Virus record (IMG/VR): IMGVR_UViG_3300025030_000273
Span: 1-37,298 of that record
Strand: one strand, 5' to 3'
DNA length: 37,298 bases
Origin: a virus
The notes under the pieces are model-generated. The model searched no databases. It saw nothing but the letters and a program-made list of their open reading frames with translations, and was not told the DNA's origin. The translations under genes and the position numbers were made by a program. Position 1 is the stretch's first letter, and each line of letters opens with the position of its first letter. Below, piece after piece: positions 31,166-37,298 of this stretch.

Positions 31166-34100
31166 TCACCTCACCCACACATGCTGAAATTTGAGATAGT
31201 TGTAACCGCTGGTGGTTTTCCAGTACATTCCCTTGCCTTCCTTGGCGATCAGTTTCCAACCGCCCTTCTCCAGTACCTTCAGATCGTTCTGGAGCCGCGC
31301 ACCGAATACCGAGGCCTCAGGGTAAGGGTTGCGCAGCCCGTTGTTGCGACAGAAGCGGTCCAGCGCGTACACGATCTCTTTTGACTGCGCCACAAACTCA
31401 ATCGTTGAAGTCTCATACCGCTCTCCATCTATCGTTTGATCCTGCGGGATGGATTTATAAAGAGTCAGGCCATATTCCGGATGCTCGATCTTAAAAACCT
31501 TATCCTCATATCCTGAAACAATCTCAGGTTCTATAGACTTTCCCTTAAAGAACATCATGTATTCCCGCACCAGGCCATCAAACAATTTGAGAATATTATT
31601 GCTGGAAACCTCAGTGTCTTTTGACTTGGCGTTCTGCTCCTGAATCCAGGCATCACGGATGTCTTTCTCAGCCATGTCATACTTGCCGGTGTCATCTTTT
31701 AAGCCGTACATCAAATCGTCTTTGCTGTAGAGTGGGATGTACTTCAGCAACCGGTTCAGGATCAGCGAGAGCATGGCCAGATATTCGTTGGTACGGTCCT
31801 TGGAATGCCCAGGGTAATCAACATTCAGCACGGTCATGTACTCGGTCAGGCGGTCTATATTCACCAGAACCTCGCTCTGGATGAACTTGATGAAGGCTGA
31901 AAGAATCAGATCTCGCTTTTTCTTCAGCTGCCGGAAGGTCTCGGCCTTGTAAAAGTTGGTCGAGGGCCACTTGCGGCGGTCGAACCAGATATCATAAATG
32001 CGGGATATCAGCTCAGGCAGGGTGAAGGGTTCAATGGCCGTGATGCAGATCAGCGCCCTGGGGCGTTCCTTGATCGTGCCACTATCGCTGCCACTGGTGC
32101 GCTTGGCCTTGCCGCCCCTGGTTGCCGCCAGCAACAAGAACTTTTGCATGGTTCGGGTCAAGTCCTTGCTTTCCAGATTGTCGATCACCAGCAGCGGGTT
32201 CTGTGCCGCCATCGAATACGCCGCGGCGCCGGTGGGATCCTCGAGGGAATCTTTGCCATACAGCAACGATGATATCAGCTCGGCCGTGGTCGACTTGCCG
32301 CTGCCGGCCGAACCTGCAAATTTCATGTGAGCTTGAACGCTGGAGAAATCAGTCATGAATGCCGACAGCAGCCAACAGGCAATGAAGTAGCGCTGTTTCT
32401 TGTCGCAAGCCATGTTGTCAATTACCAGCGACTTGAATAAATCCATGCCATCTTGAATATCGGCATCCGGAAGGAAATTGAAGGGCATGATCTCGGAAGA
32501 TGATGATAGCAGCACATGATCATCATTCATGCCGTTGGTGATCTCTTTGATTCCCTCGGACGATATCCGCAGGATGGTATTATTCGGCCCGTTCAGATTG
32601 CACCAGATGATTCCCCTCACATCGTCGGTGTGCACCCATTGGGCGCGATCGATGCGCCGGCCATGGTTATAGGCGGTACATTTAAGAGCATCCCAAACCA
32701 TGCCCCCCGGGGAACGGGTATAAAGCAGCTTGGTCAACTTGTGCATCAAGGCATTGAAAGGCGTGTTGTTGCTGACTTCGTAAGTCTTGTTCTTGTAGAT
32801 CAACCAGACGATATTTGAAGCATCCCAGTAAAACCGGCCATTCTCTGAAAAATACTTGTAAATGATGGCTGCCACTGCATTCGGGTCGGCATCCTTTGCC
32901 GAATGATTGGCAAAATATGCAGACACCCGGGTATAGAGCTCCTGGGAGAAATCAAGGGCCTGCTCGATCGCCTTTCGAGTAAAGCCCAACTTTTCCAACT
33001 TTTCCATATAGATCAGTTGTTCCATCTCGCCGCGGCTGGCCATCATCTTGAAAACATCCCAATCTTTCAGATGCTTGCTCTTCTCCTCAATGGTCGACAG
33101 GTGGGCGGCCTGCATGATCTCCCAGGTGATAAAATCAACCGAATCTAGGATTAACTTTTGAACCTCTGACTTGCGGTTGATATCCGCCGGCAGATTTTTA
33201 AGAAAGGAATCCGGATCATCATTGGAAACGCCATAGACCAGGATGCGAATATTCATTTCTGGCAGTGTGCCGCAGATTTTGCGGATGTACTTATCTCCGC
33301 CTTGATCGTTATCTACCCACAAATAAAGATGTTTGCCGCGGCAACGATTACCCAGGGCCTTGACCTGTTCGTCTGATACCTGGCCGATCATGGCCATGAC
33401 ATTTCTCATTCCGGAATTAAGCACCTGCAGGCGATCATTTTCACCCTCAACCAGAATGATCTCCTCATGCCGATCGAGAACGTCCTGCCCATAGAATAAC
33501 CACCCTTTGCCGCGCTTTTCGTTGGGCAGCTGATAGGACAGCTTCTTTTCTGGATCCTTCATGGTGAAATGCAGAACCTTTTCCGCGTAAAAATGAGGGT
33601 ATATGACCAAACCCTTCGAGAAGAAGTCGAGGGTTCGGGAGTTGCCTTCACCCATATCCTTCAGCTTGGCCAGCCCCGCCTCAATGATTTCCTCGTCCGT
33701 AAACTCCAAGGCCCTCAAATGGTCGAGCAGTTTCCCATCCGACCAGCCTACCTTCTCCTTTTTCAGCACATCCATTGAATGGCCGCGCGTTTCGGTCAGA
33801 TAAACCTTGCCGCCGTTGTCCAGCATGCGGCCGTGATAATAATCTGCTGCCAAAGCTTTGACTTTTTCGGCGCGCGAGAAACGCAGCTTTCGCTCGGCCC
33901 CCTTCTCTTCAATGATTATGTTCGCGATAGCCGCCGCGCGCTTGAGCGCTTCGGCGGGTGATTCGTTGTAATACCTTTCCAAAAACGTGAACACGTCACC
34001 GCCTTTGTCACTGCATTGGAAGCAATGCCAGGCACCTTGCGCTTCGCGTATGTTGAAACAGTCATGACCATTACAAAAGGGGCATTTCCCCAAAAACAAC

Positions 34101-34195
34101 TGACTGCCGGACTTCTTTGTGGCCTCACCGGTGGCATCAGTGATAACTGCGGCAAGGCTATGGATTGCATCTTTAACGCGGTCAAAATCGCTCAT
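31166..34195 (-). CDS. primase-helicase, P4 alpha-like
   Basis: 1009 residues from the ATG at 34195 (GAGG upstream). Order of domains: zinc ribbon C38-x2-C41 ... C58-x2-C61 (KCPFCNGHDC, WHCFQC); Toprim with E250 in ILVEGEND and D295-x-D297 in WVDNDQGG; helicase with Walker A GSAGSGKST (628-636) and Walker B LLVIDNLE (668-675). A C-terminal region follows that may bind DNA. This makes it a one-protein initiator, primase and helicase, as in P4. The iteron origin lies 340 bases downstream. It overlaps the DUF4031 gene by four bases. Confidence 0.88.
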   Translation of the reverse strand: MSDFDRVKDAIHSLAAVITDATGEATKKSGSQLFLGKCPFCNGHDCFNIREAQGAWHCFQCSDKGGDVFTFLERYYNESPAEALKRAAAIANIIIEEKGAERKLRFSRAEKVKALAADYYHGRMLDNGGKVYLTETRGHSMDVLKKEKVGWSDGKLLDHLRALEFTDEEIIEAGLAKLKDMGEGNSRTLDFFSKGLVIYPHFYAEKVLHFTMKDPEKKLSYQLPNEKRGKGWLFYGQDVLDRHEEIILVEGENDRLQVLNSGMRNVMAMIGQVSDEQVKALGNRCRGKHLYLWVDNDQGGDKYIRKICGTLPEMNIRILVYGVSNDDPDSFLKNLPADINRKSEVQKLILDSVDFITWEIMQAAHLSTIEEKSKHLKDWDVFKMMASRGEMEQLIYMEKLEKLGFTRKAIEQALDFSQELYTRVSAYFANHSAKDADPNAVAAIIYKYFSENGRFYWDASNIVWLIYKNKTYEVSNNTPFNALMHKLTKLLYTRSPGGMVWDALKCTAYNHGRRIDRAQWVHTDDVRGIIWCNLNGPNNTILRISSEGIKEITNGMNDDHVLLSSSSEIMPFNFLPDADIQDGMDLFKSLVIDNMACDKKQRYFIACWLLSAFMTDFSSVQAHMKFAGSAGSGKSTTAELISSLLYGKDSLEDPTGAAAYSMAAQNPLLVIDNLESKDLTRTMQKFLLLAATRGGKAKRTSGSDSGTIKERPRALICITAIEPFTLPELISRIYDIWFDRRKWPSTNFYKAETFRQLKKKRDLILSAFIKFIQSEVLVNIDRLTEYMTVLNVDYPGHSKDRTNEYLAMLSLILNRLLKYIPLYSKDDLMYGLKDDTGKYDMAEKDIRDAWIQEQNAKSKDTEVSSNNILKLFDGLVREYMMFFKGKSIEPEIVSGYEDKVFKIEHPEYGLTLYKSIPQDQTIDGERYETSTIEFVAQSKEIVYALDRFCRNNGLRNPYPEASVFGARLQNDLKVLEKGGWKLIAKEGKGMYWKTTSGYNYLKFQHVWVR

Positions 34196-34593
34196 TGTTG
34201 CCTCGTGGTGACTGTAATAGTGAGAACGGCAGCAGCTATCCAATAAATGCCGCGGTTATAATCTTTATTTTTCAGGTAGACGATTGCAGAAAGAATATTG
34301 AGAGATACAATAATAGATGGGAAGAGCCAGAGTGGGATGTTCATGCGGCCTTCCTTTCCTGAATAAGCCCATATAGCACCGGCCAAGATCGCTTCCTTCC
34401 GTTTCCCCGCGGTTAAATCGTAATGGGGGAGCAGAGGATGGTTCTGGAACCATGACCGCTTAAGGCCGATTCGTTCGGCAAGGGTATGAAGATCATCCAT
34501 GGAGGATGAATCAGCTACAAGATGACAGCTTTGGTTATAGGGCCACTTCTTGGTGGGCACACAGGGGCGGAGTGGATCGACGTAGATGCTCAT
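34192..34593 (-). CDS. DUF4031 protein with C-terminal transmembrane segments
   Basis: 133 residues. The first ~80 match DUF4031 (YVDPLRPCVP; SCHLVADS; HTLAERIGLKRSWFQ; HPLLPHYDLT). The rest contains two hydrophobic helices (IPLWLFPSIIVSLNILSAIV and GIYWIAAAVLTITV) not found in the domain. An internal ATG at the junction has AGGAAGG four bases upstream, so a separate 50-residue membrane protein could be made from the same frame. Confidence 0.7.
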   Translation of the reverse strand: MSIYVDPLRPCVPTKKWPYNQSCHLVADSSSMDDLHTLAERIGLKRSWFQNHPLLPHYDLTAGKRKEAILAGAIWAYSGKEGRMNIPLWLFPSIIVSLNILSAIVYLKNKDYNRGIYWIAAAVLTITVTTRQQ

Positions 34594-35045
34594 ATATGAT
34601 CCAAGGTTTCATATAGATCTGGATCGATATCGACATCAAAAAAACCTTGGCGGCCAATCACCGGCACCGGTTCGCGGAGAGCTATAACATTTTCCAGAAT
34701 CCAGGCAAAACGCCCGGGGGCGTAATAACCAACCGCCCGCTCCAGGGGAGATAATGAGGCGGCTAATCCCTCTGTGATCTTCACGGAGCCGCCTAAAACA
34801 CATACGGCGACAACTGCACCTTTGGGGAGTCGGTCCATGATCATCCCGTTGCTGCGCATGAATTCACGGATTTCAGGGGTTCGCCATGCATCAGCCAGTA
34901 CTTCTTTAAGGGTATATTTTGTCGAACATATAGCCAGGGGCTGACCAATGAATGCTTTTGGCGGTGCCCAGGATCTTGTTTCAATTTGCTTTCCGCCGGC
35001 GGCGATCAGAGATGCCCACGGTTGCCAGAGAGATATTGCTTTCAT
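34590..35045 (-). CDS. ASCH-domain protein
   Basis: 151 residues from the ATG at 35045, six bases after GGAGG. It begins MKAISLWQPWASLIAAGGKQ with IETRSW, the hallmark of ASCH domains (SLWQPWA...K..ETR), and continues with the beta-barrel strands (GAVVAVCVLGGSVKI, GRFAWILENV). ASCH proteins are RNA- or modified-base-related. Here it may act in nucleotide or RNA handling early in infection. It overlaps the next start. Confidence 0.8.
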   Translation of the reverse strand: MKAISLWQPWASLIAAGGKQIETRSWAPPKAFIGQPLAICSTKYTLKEVLADAWRTPEIREFMRSNGMIMDRLPKGAVVAVCVLGGSVKITEGLAASLSPLERAVGYYAPGRFAWILENVIALREPVPVIGRQGFFDVDIDPDLYETLDHI

Positions 35046-35067
35046 GTATTTCCTCCTGTTTAAATAA

Positions 35068-36084
35068 TCAAGCAGCTTTGCTAAGTACAGATGCTCGCAG
35101 CGTATCCAGTGGACTCGGAACATCCGATTGTTGCTTAATACAATGCAGATAGATCATGGTTGTTTTTGGGGTGCTATGCCCTAAGAGTCTCTGCAGGCGG
35201 ATGATCGCCACTTCCTGGGCGTTGCCGGCGCTCTCCAGCCAGTGTGTGGCGTAGCTGTGACGGAAAGTATGACATCCAGCCTTTTTCATCACTCCTGCAT
35301 CACGAATAGCGCGACCAATCCGCTTCTGCACAGCAGACTCATGGACGTGCCATAGTTTCCCGAGCCAGGCCGGATTCGCCGGACGCCCCTCATGTTTTCT
35401 GACCGGACCACTTGCCGGGAACACCCAGAACCAGCCCTGTTCATAAGGTATTTTGGGATACTTCCGATCAAGTGCATCCGGCACCGAAACAGGCACCCGT
35501 TGTTGAGAGTACTGCTCCCAAACAACTCGATTATTTCGCAGATGTTTTTGCATCGGAATGACAACGTCTTCCGGCATGGATACAATGCGTGACTTCATCC
35601 CCTTGCCGTCCCAGATAGTTATTTGCCTACGGTCAAAATCAAGATCTTTTACTCGTAAAGCGCAGACCTCACCCACTCGCATTCCGCACCCATACATCAA
35701 CTGGCCCCACAACTCTCCCAATCCTTCCAGATTGTCCAGCACTGCCTGGACTTCCTCACGGCTGAACACAACAGGTATGCGTGAAGGGCGGGAAGACCGG
35801 ACAAAAGAGGAAATGTCGCCAAGGTCATTTTTCAATACCCGCTTGCAGAGATAAATGATTGAACACAAGGCCTGCTTCTGCGTGGATGCCGCAACATGAT
35901 GTTTAACAGCCAATTCAGTAAGATAAGCGATGACCTTATCTTCTTTGGTTTCTTCAGCCGGGCGGCACCGGATATACCTCATGAATTTGGCGACCCACCC
36001 AAGGTAGGACTTGATGCTTTTGGGGCTTTTTCGCTGCATCATCATGGTTTCGCGCATCTTTTTGATTGTTTCATTCGGATTCAT
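35068..36084 (-). CDS. integron-integrase (IntI) family tyrosine recombinase
   Basis: 338 residues from the ATG at 36084 after AAGGAGG. Catalytic residues: R136 (GMRVGEVCAL), K164 (GKGMKSR), H272 and R275 (CHTFRHSYATH), H303 (LLGHSTPKTT) and Y312 (MIYLH). The IntI-specific extra domain is present at 203-223 (ALDRKYP ... GWFWVFP), and the C-terminus has SPLD as in IntI1. Length is close to IntI1 (337). The stretch between HxxR and the second His is about five residues longer than in IntI1. Ahead of it lie an attI-like box and attC-like hairpins. Integron integrases are rare in phages. Confidence 0.85.
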   Translation of the reverse strand: MNPNETIKKMRETMMMQRKSPKSIKSYLGWVAKFMRYIRCRPAEETKEDKVIAYLTELAVKHHVAASTQKQALCSIIYLCKRVLKNDLGDISSFVRSSRPSRIPVVFSREEVQAVLDNLEGLGELWGQLMYGCGMRVGEVCALRVKDLDFDRRQITIWDGKGMKSRIVSMPEDVVIPMQKHLRNNRVVWEQYSQQRVPVSVPDALDRKYPKIPYEQGWFWVFPASGPVRKHEGRPANPAWLGKLWHVHESAVQKRIGRAIRDAGVMKKAGCHTFRHSYATHWLESAGNAQEVAIIRLQRLLGHSTPKTTMIYLHCIKQQSDVPSPLDTLRASVLSKAA

Positions 36085-36140
36085 GATGTCCCTCCTTGGA
36101 TGGTTATCTAGCCATTGTGGCGATCTAATAGATGTTATGT
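36085..36140 (+). other. attI-like site next to the IntI gene
   Basis: Between the recombinase start and the next gene are two GTT boxes: GTTATCT (36103-36109), identical to the box of site B, and GTTATGT (36134-36140). The second lies six bases before the stop of the gene at 36140-36400, the same distance as in site C. No AAC partner or large hairpin is present, as expected for attI rather than attC. Confidence 0.4.
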
Positions 36141-36400
36141 CACTCTGCAACAGCTTCGTAAATTAAGTCCGGCTTGTTCCTGCCTGCAATCCGCCCACAA
36201 CCCTCGCAGGGATGATTTACGTGGTTCAAGCAACCACTGTGGCTGCATGGTTCGCCTTCGGCTGGAGTCTCAAGCTGCACCATGCTTATGATTTCAGTGC
36301 TACCATCTGTCTTGAGTCGTGAAGTACATTTTACCGTGTGATCTCCACCGGGCCTGCCATAGTCAATGGCTATAAATATCTGGTTCGCGGCTCTTGACAT
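36140..36400 (-). CDS. Cys/His-rich cassette protein
   Basis: 86 residues with strands early on (IFIAIDYGRPGGDHTVKC) and a C/H cluster (CSHSGCLNHVNHPCEGCG) that looks like a metal site. GGAG precedes the ATG. It is flanked by the attI-like box (its stop end) and attC-like site B (its start end), so it forms a single-gene unit read towards the integrase. No family is recognised. Confidence 0.65.
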   Translation of the reverse strand: MSRAANQIFIAIDYGRPGGDHTVKCTSRLKTDGSTEIISMVQLETPAEGEPCSHSGCLNHVNHPCEGCGRIAGRNKPDLIYEAVAE

Positions 36401-36432
36401 GATATATCTCCTTTGAAACGGTCTTTCGTGAC

Positions 36433-36493
36433 ATAACCAGCTTTTTCGACACAGACGGCGATAAGGCCGCCGCTGGTCAAAGCTGATCGTTAT
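36433..36493 (+). other. attC-like recombination site B
   Basis: A 61-bp folded site. ATAAC (36433-36437) pairs with GTTAT (36489-36493). CAGCTTT (36438-36444) pairs with AAAGCTG (36479-36485). GAC-A-CAG-A-CGGCG (36448-36460) pairs with CGCCG-CTG-GTC (36468-36478). Extra bases TTC, A and A lie on the plus-strand 5' arm; ATC is unpaired on the other side between boxes. The gene at 36490 ends inside the GTTAT box. Confidence 0.65.
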
Positions 36494-37110
36494 CTGTCTA
36501 CCCCGGCAGTTTCTGCAATTCGCAACAGGATATTGCGGAATGCCTCCGGGGTTGCGTTTCTGATCCTGGTCTTATCCTTGCCGCCGACCATTGCCATCAT
36601 TCCGATTCGCCTGGCCTTCTCGTAGCCGTACCGCTCCAGGGCTACCGGGTGAATTCGCTGGCCGGACGTTCCCCATGTCAGTGTTGGCAGTGCGACGCAA
36701 CAGGCATACAGCCAAGTCGCTTTCCTGCTCATGTGGCCGTAGTGACCTTGTTCGACATAGCAAGTGTACCCGCCGAAATCGTCAGCCTTCACCCATCCGC
36801 CACTTTTCGGCGGGGTTGTCAGCCCGAAGAAGCGCCAGGCGTGAGAGTGTGCCGGATGCTCCAGAATGCCGCCGTAATTCCGTACCGCCGTCAAAGCGGA
36901 AGCAAAGCAGCCACCATCCTCACCAAGTCGGTACTGGTTCGGTTTATTCGGAGCTCCATGCCAGTACCGGCCCCAACGCTGGCAGGGCGGGTGTGCTACA
37001 ACCGGCAGCGGCCCTTGGTATTTCCGGGCGTCCCTCACTTCGTCCCATGGGTCAACGCCAGGTATTCCGAAATATGCGCCGTCTGTTTCCACAAATAATG
37101 CCGCTACCAT
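36490..37110 (-). CDS. phage cassette protein, possible methyltransferase-like
   Basis: 206 residues from the ATG at 37110, four bases after GGAGG. It has AHPPCQRWGRYWHG, whose PPCQ resembles the catalytic loop of cytosine-C5 methyltransferases, then GGILEHPAHSHAW and CYVEQGHYGHMSRKATWLYA. No S-adenosylmethionine motif I is clear, so the enzyme role is uncertain. Related sequences occur in phages as hypothetical proteins. It lies between attC-like sites B and C and reads towards the integrase. Confidence 0.55.
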   Translation of the reverse strand: MVAALFVETDGAYFGIPGVDPWDEVRDARKYQGPLPVVAHPPCQRWGRYWHGAPNKPNQYRLGEDGGCFASALTAVRNYGGILEHPAHSHAWRFFGLTTPPKSGGWVKADDFGGYTCYVEQGHYGHMSRKATWLYACCVALPTLTWGTSGQRIHPVALERYGYEKARRIGMMAMVGGKDKTRIRNATPEAFRNILLRIAETAGVDR

Positions 37111-37127
37111 AAACCCTCCTACGACAG

Positions 37128-37180
37128 ATAACAAAACGTAGCAGCAGCCGGAAAGGCCGCTGCTGTACTCAAGCCGTTGT
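37128..37180 (+). other. attC-like recombination site C
   Basis: A 53-bp folded site. ATAAC (37128-37132) pairs with GTTGT (37176-37180) with one G-T wobble. GTA-G-CAGCAG-C-CGG (37138-37151) pairs with CCG-CTGCTG-TAC (37157-37168). The extra bases G and C lie on the plus-strand 5' arm, as in sites A and B. Spacers AAAAC and TCAAGCC separate the boxes. The next gene's stop starts six bases after the GTT. Confidence 0.6.
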
Positions 37181-37181
37181 A

Positions 37182-37298
37182 CTACTCTTGCACTTTCGGT
37201 ATATGATCCCCGCAAGTATTTCTGTAGCCATCAGGAGTGGGAGTACCACACGTTGCCGCTCTCCAGCAATCAGGCTCGTCACAAGCGGCCCATATTGA
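37182..37298 (-). CDS. 3' end of a Cys-rich protein gene (runs off the window)
   Basis: The last 38 residues read CDEPDCWRAATCGTPTPDGY and end in CGDHIPKVQE. Four Cys and the spacing suggest a small metal-binding phage protein. The stop at 37182-37184 sits just after the GTT box of attC-like site C, so this is a third cassette gene of the same orientation. The start is outside the window. Confidence 0.55.
   Translation of the reverse strand, partial: SIWAACDEPDCWRAATCGTPTPDGYRNTCGDHIPKVQE

Noticed and set aside
1-37298. Direct circular closure of the window
   Set aside because: Joining 37298 to 1 gives a stop after 16 codons in the left gene frame and leaves the right gene without a convincing start, so closure is not shown.
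1-37298. CRISPR array
   Set aside because: The only short regular repeats are the 11-bp origin iterons without spacers.

Overview
The window is most of the genome of a temperate tailed phage with a long-tail (siphophage-like) morphogenesis module. It is seen either as a free or circularised molecule or as a permuted contig, because phage genes lie on both sides of a tRNA-derived attachment site in the middle of the sequence (about 8108-8152). Lysogeny genes are on the plus strand: repressor, two exported proteins and integrase (5665-8077). Almost everything else is on the minus strand and reads as one early-to-late programme. That programme runs from a Cro/CII-like control region (5140 down to 4344) through small early genes (to 124), then from the right edge of the window (37298 down to 30938, replication), then a late activator (28848-29135), packaging, head, tail, lysis and tail-fibre genes (28759 down to 8247). 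It ends at the attachment site. I cannot prove that the two window ends join: each cuts a gene, and the two fragments do not read through the junction in a convincing frame. The host is a Gram-negative-type bacterium. A deltaproteobacterial (Geobacter-like) host is only a weak impression.

The genome is a mosaic. The head module is Mu-like: DUF935-type portal fused to a MuF domain, protease with nested scaffold, DUF2190 decoration protein and a Mor-family activator. There is no transposase, and lysogeny instead uses a tyrosine integrase with a tRNA-Pro 3' end as core site. Replication looks P4-like: a protein of about 1009 residues combines a zinc-ribbon primase, Toprim and P-loop helicase, next to a non-coding iteron origin (30640-30830) with seven direct and two inverted copies of an 8-bp word. 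The tail module has a canonical -1 frameshift heptamer between its two assembly-chaperone frames. Four site-specific recombinases are present: three tyrosine and one serine.

The most striking element straddles the two window ends. A tyrosine recombinase at 35068-36084 carries the integron-integrase (IntI) hallmarks: the extra domain around residues 203-223, the full R/K/H/R/H/Y set and an SPLD-type C-terminus. Beyond its start codon lie an attI-like box and three attC-like imperfect hairpins (36433-36493, 37128-37180, 72-127). Each hairpin runs from ATAAC to GTTAT/GTTGT, with the extra bases always on the same arm, and each is separated from the next by a single-gene unit. The genes in these units (DUF5131, a probable methyltransferase-like protein, Cys-rich proteins) all point towards intI, opposite to ordinary integron cassettes but along the phage early transcript. 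Their stop codons sit in or within 6 bases of the GTT box. I read this as a phage-borne integron whose cassettes are expressed backwards from the phage early promoter.

Other points: two exported proteins between repressor and integrase are candidate lysogenic-conversion or exclusion genes. A long terminator-type hairpin swallows the ribosome-binding site of the first late gene. Stable hairpins follow the genes for the decoration protein, capsid, portal and tail tube. Several small genes of fewer than 60 codons (17053-17226, 25914-26036, 23486-23608, 2809-2934) are supported by ribosome sites and coupling.
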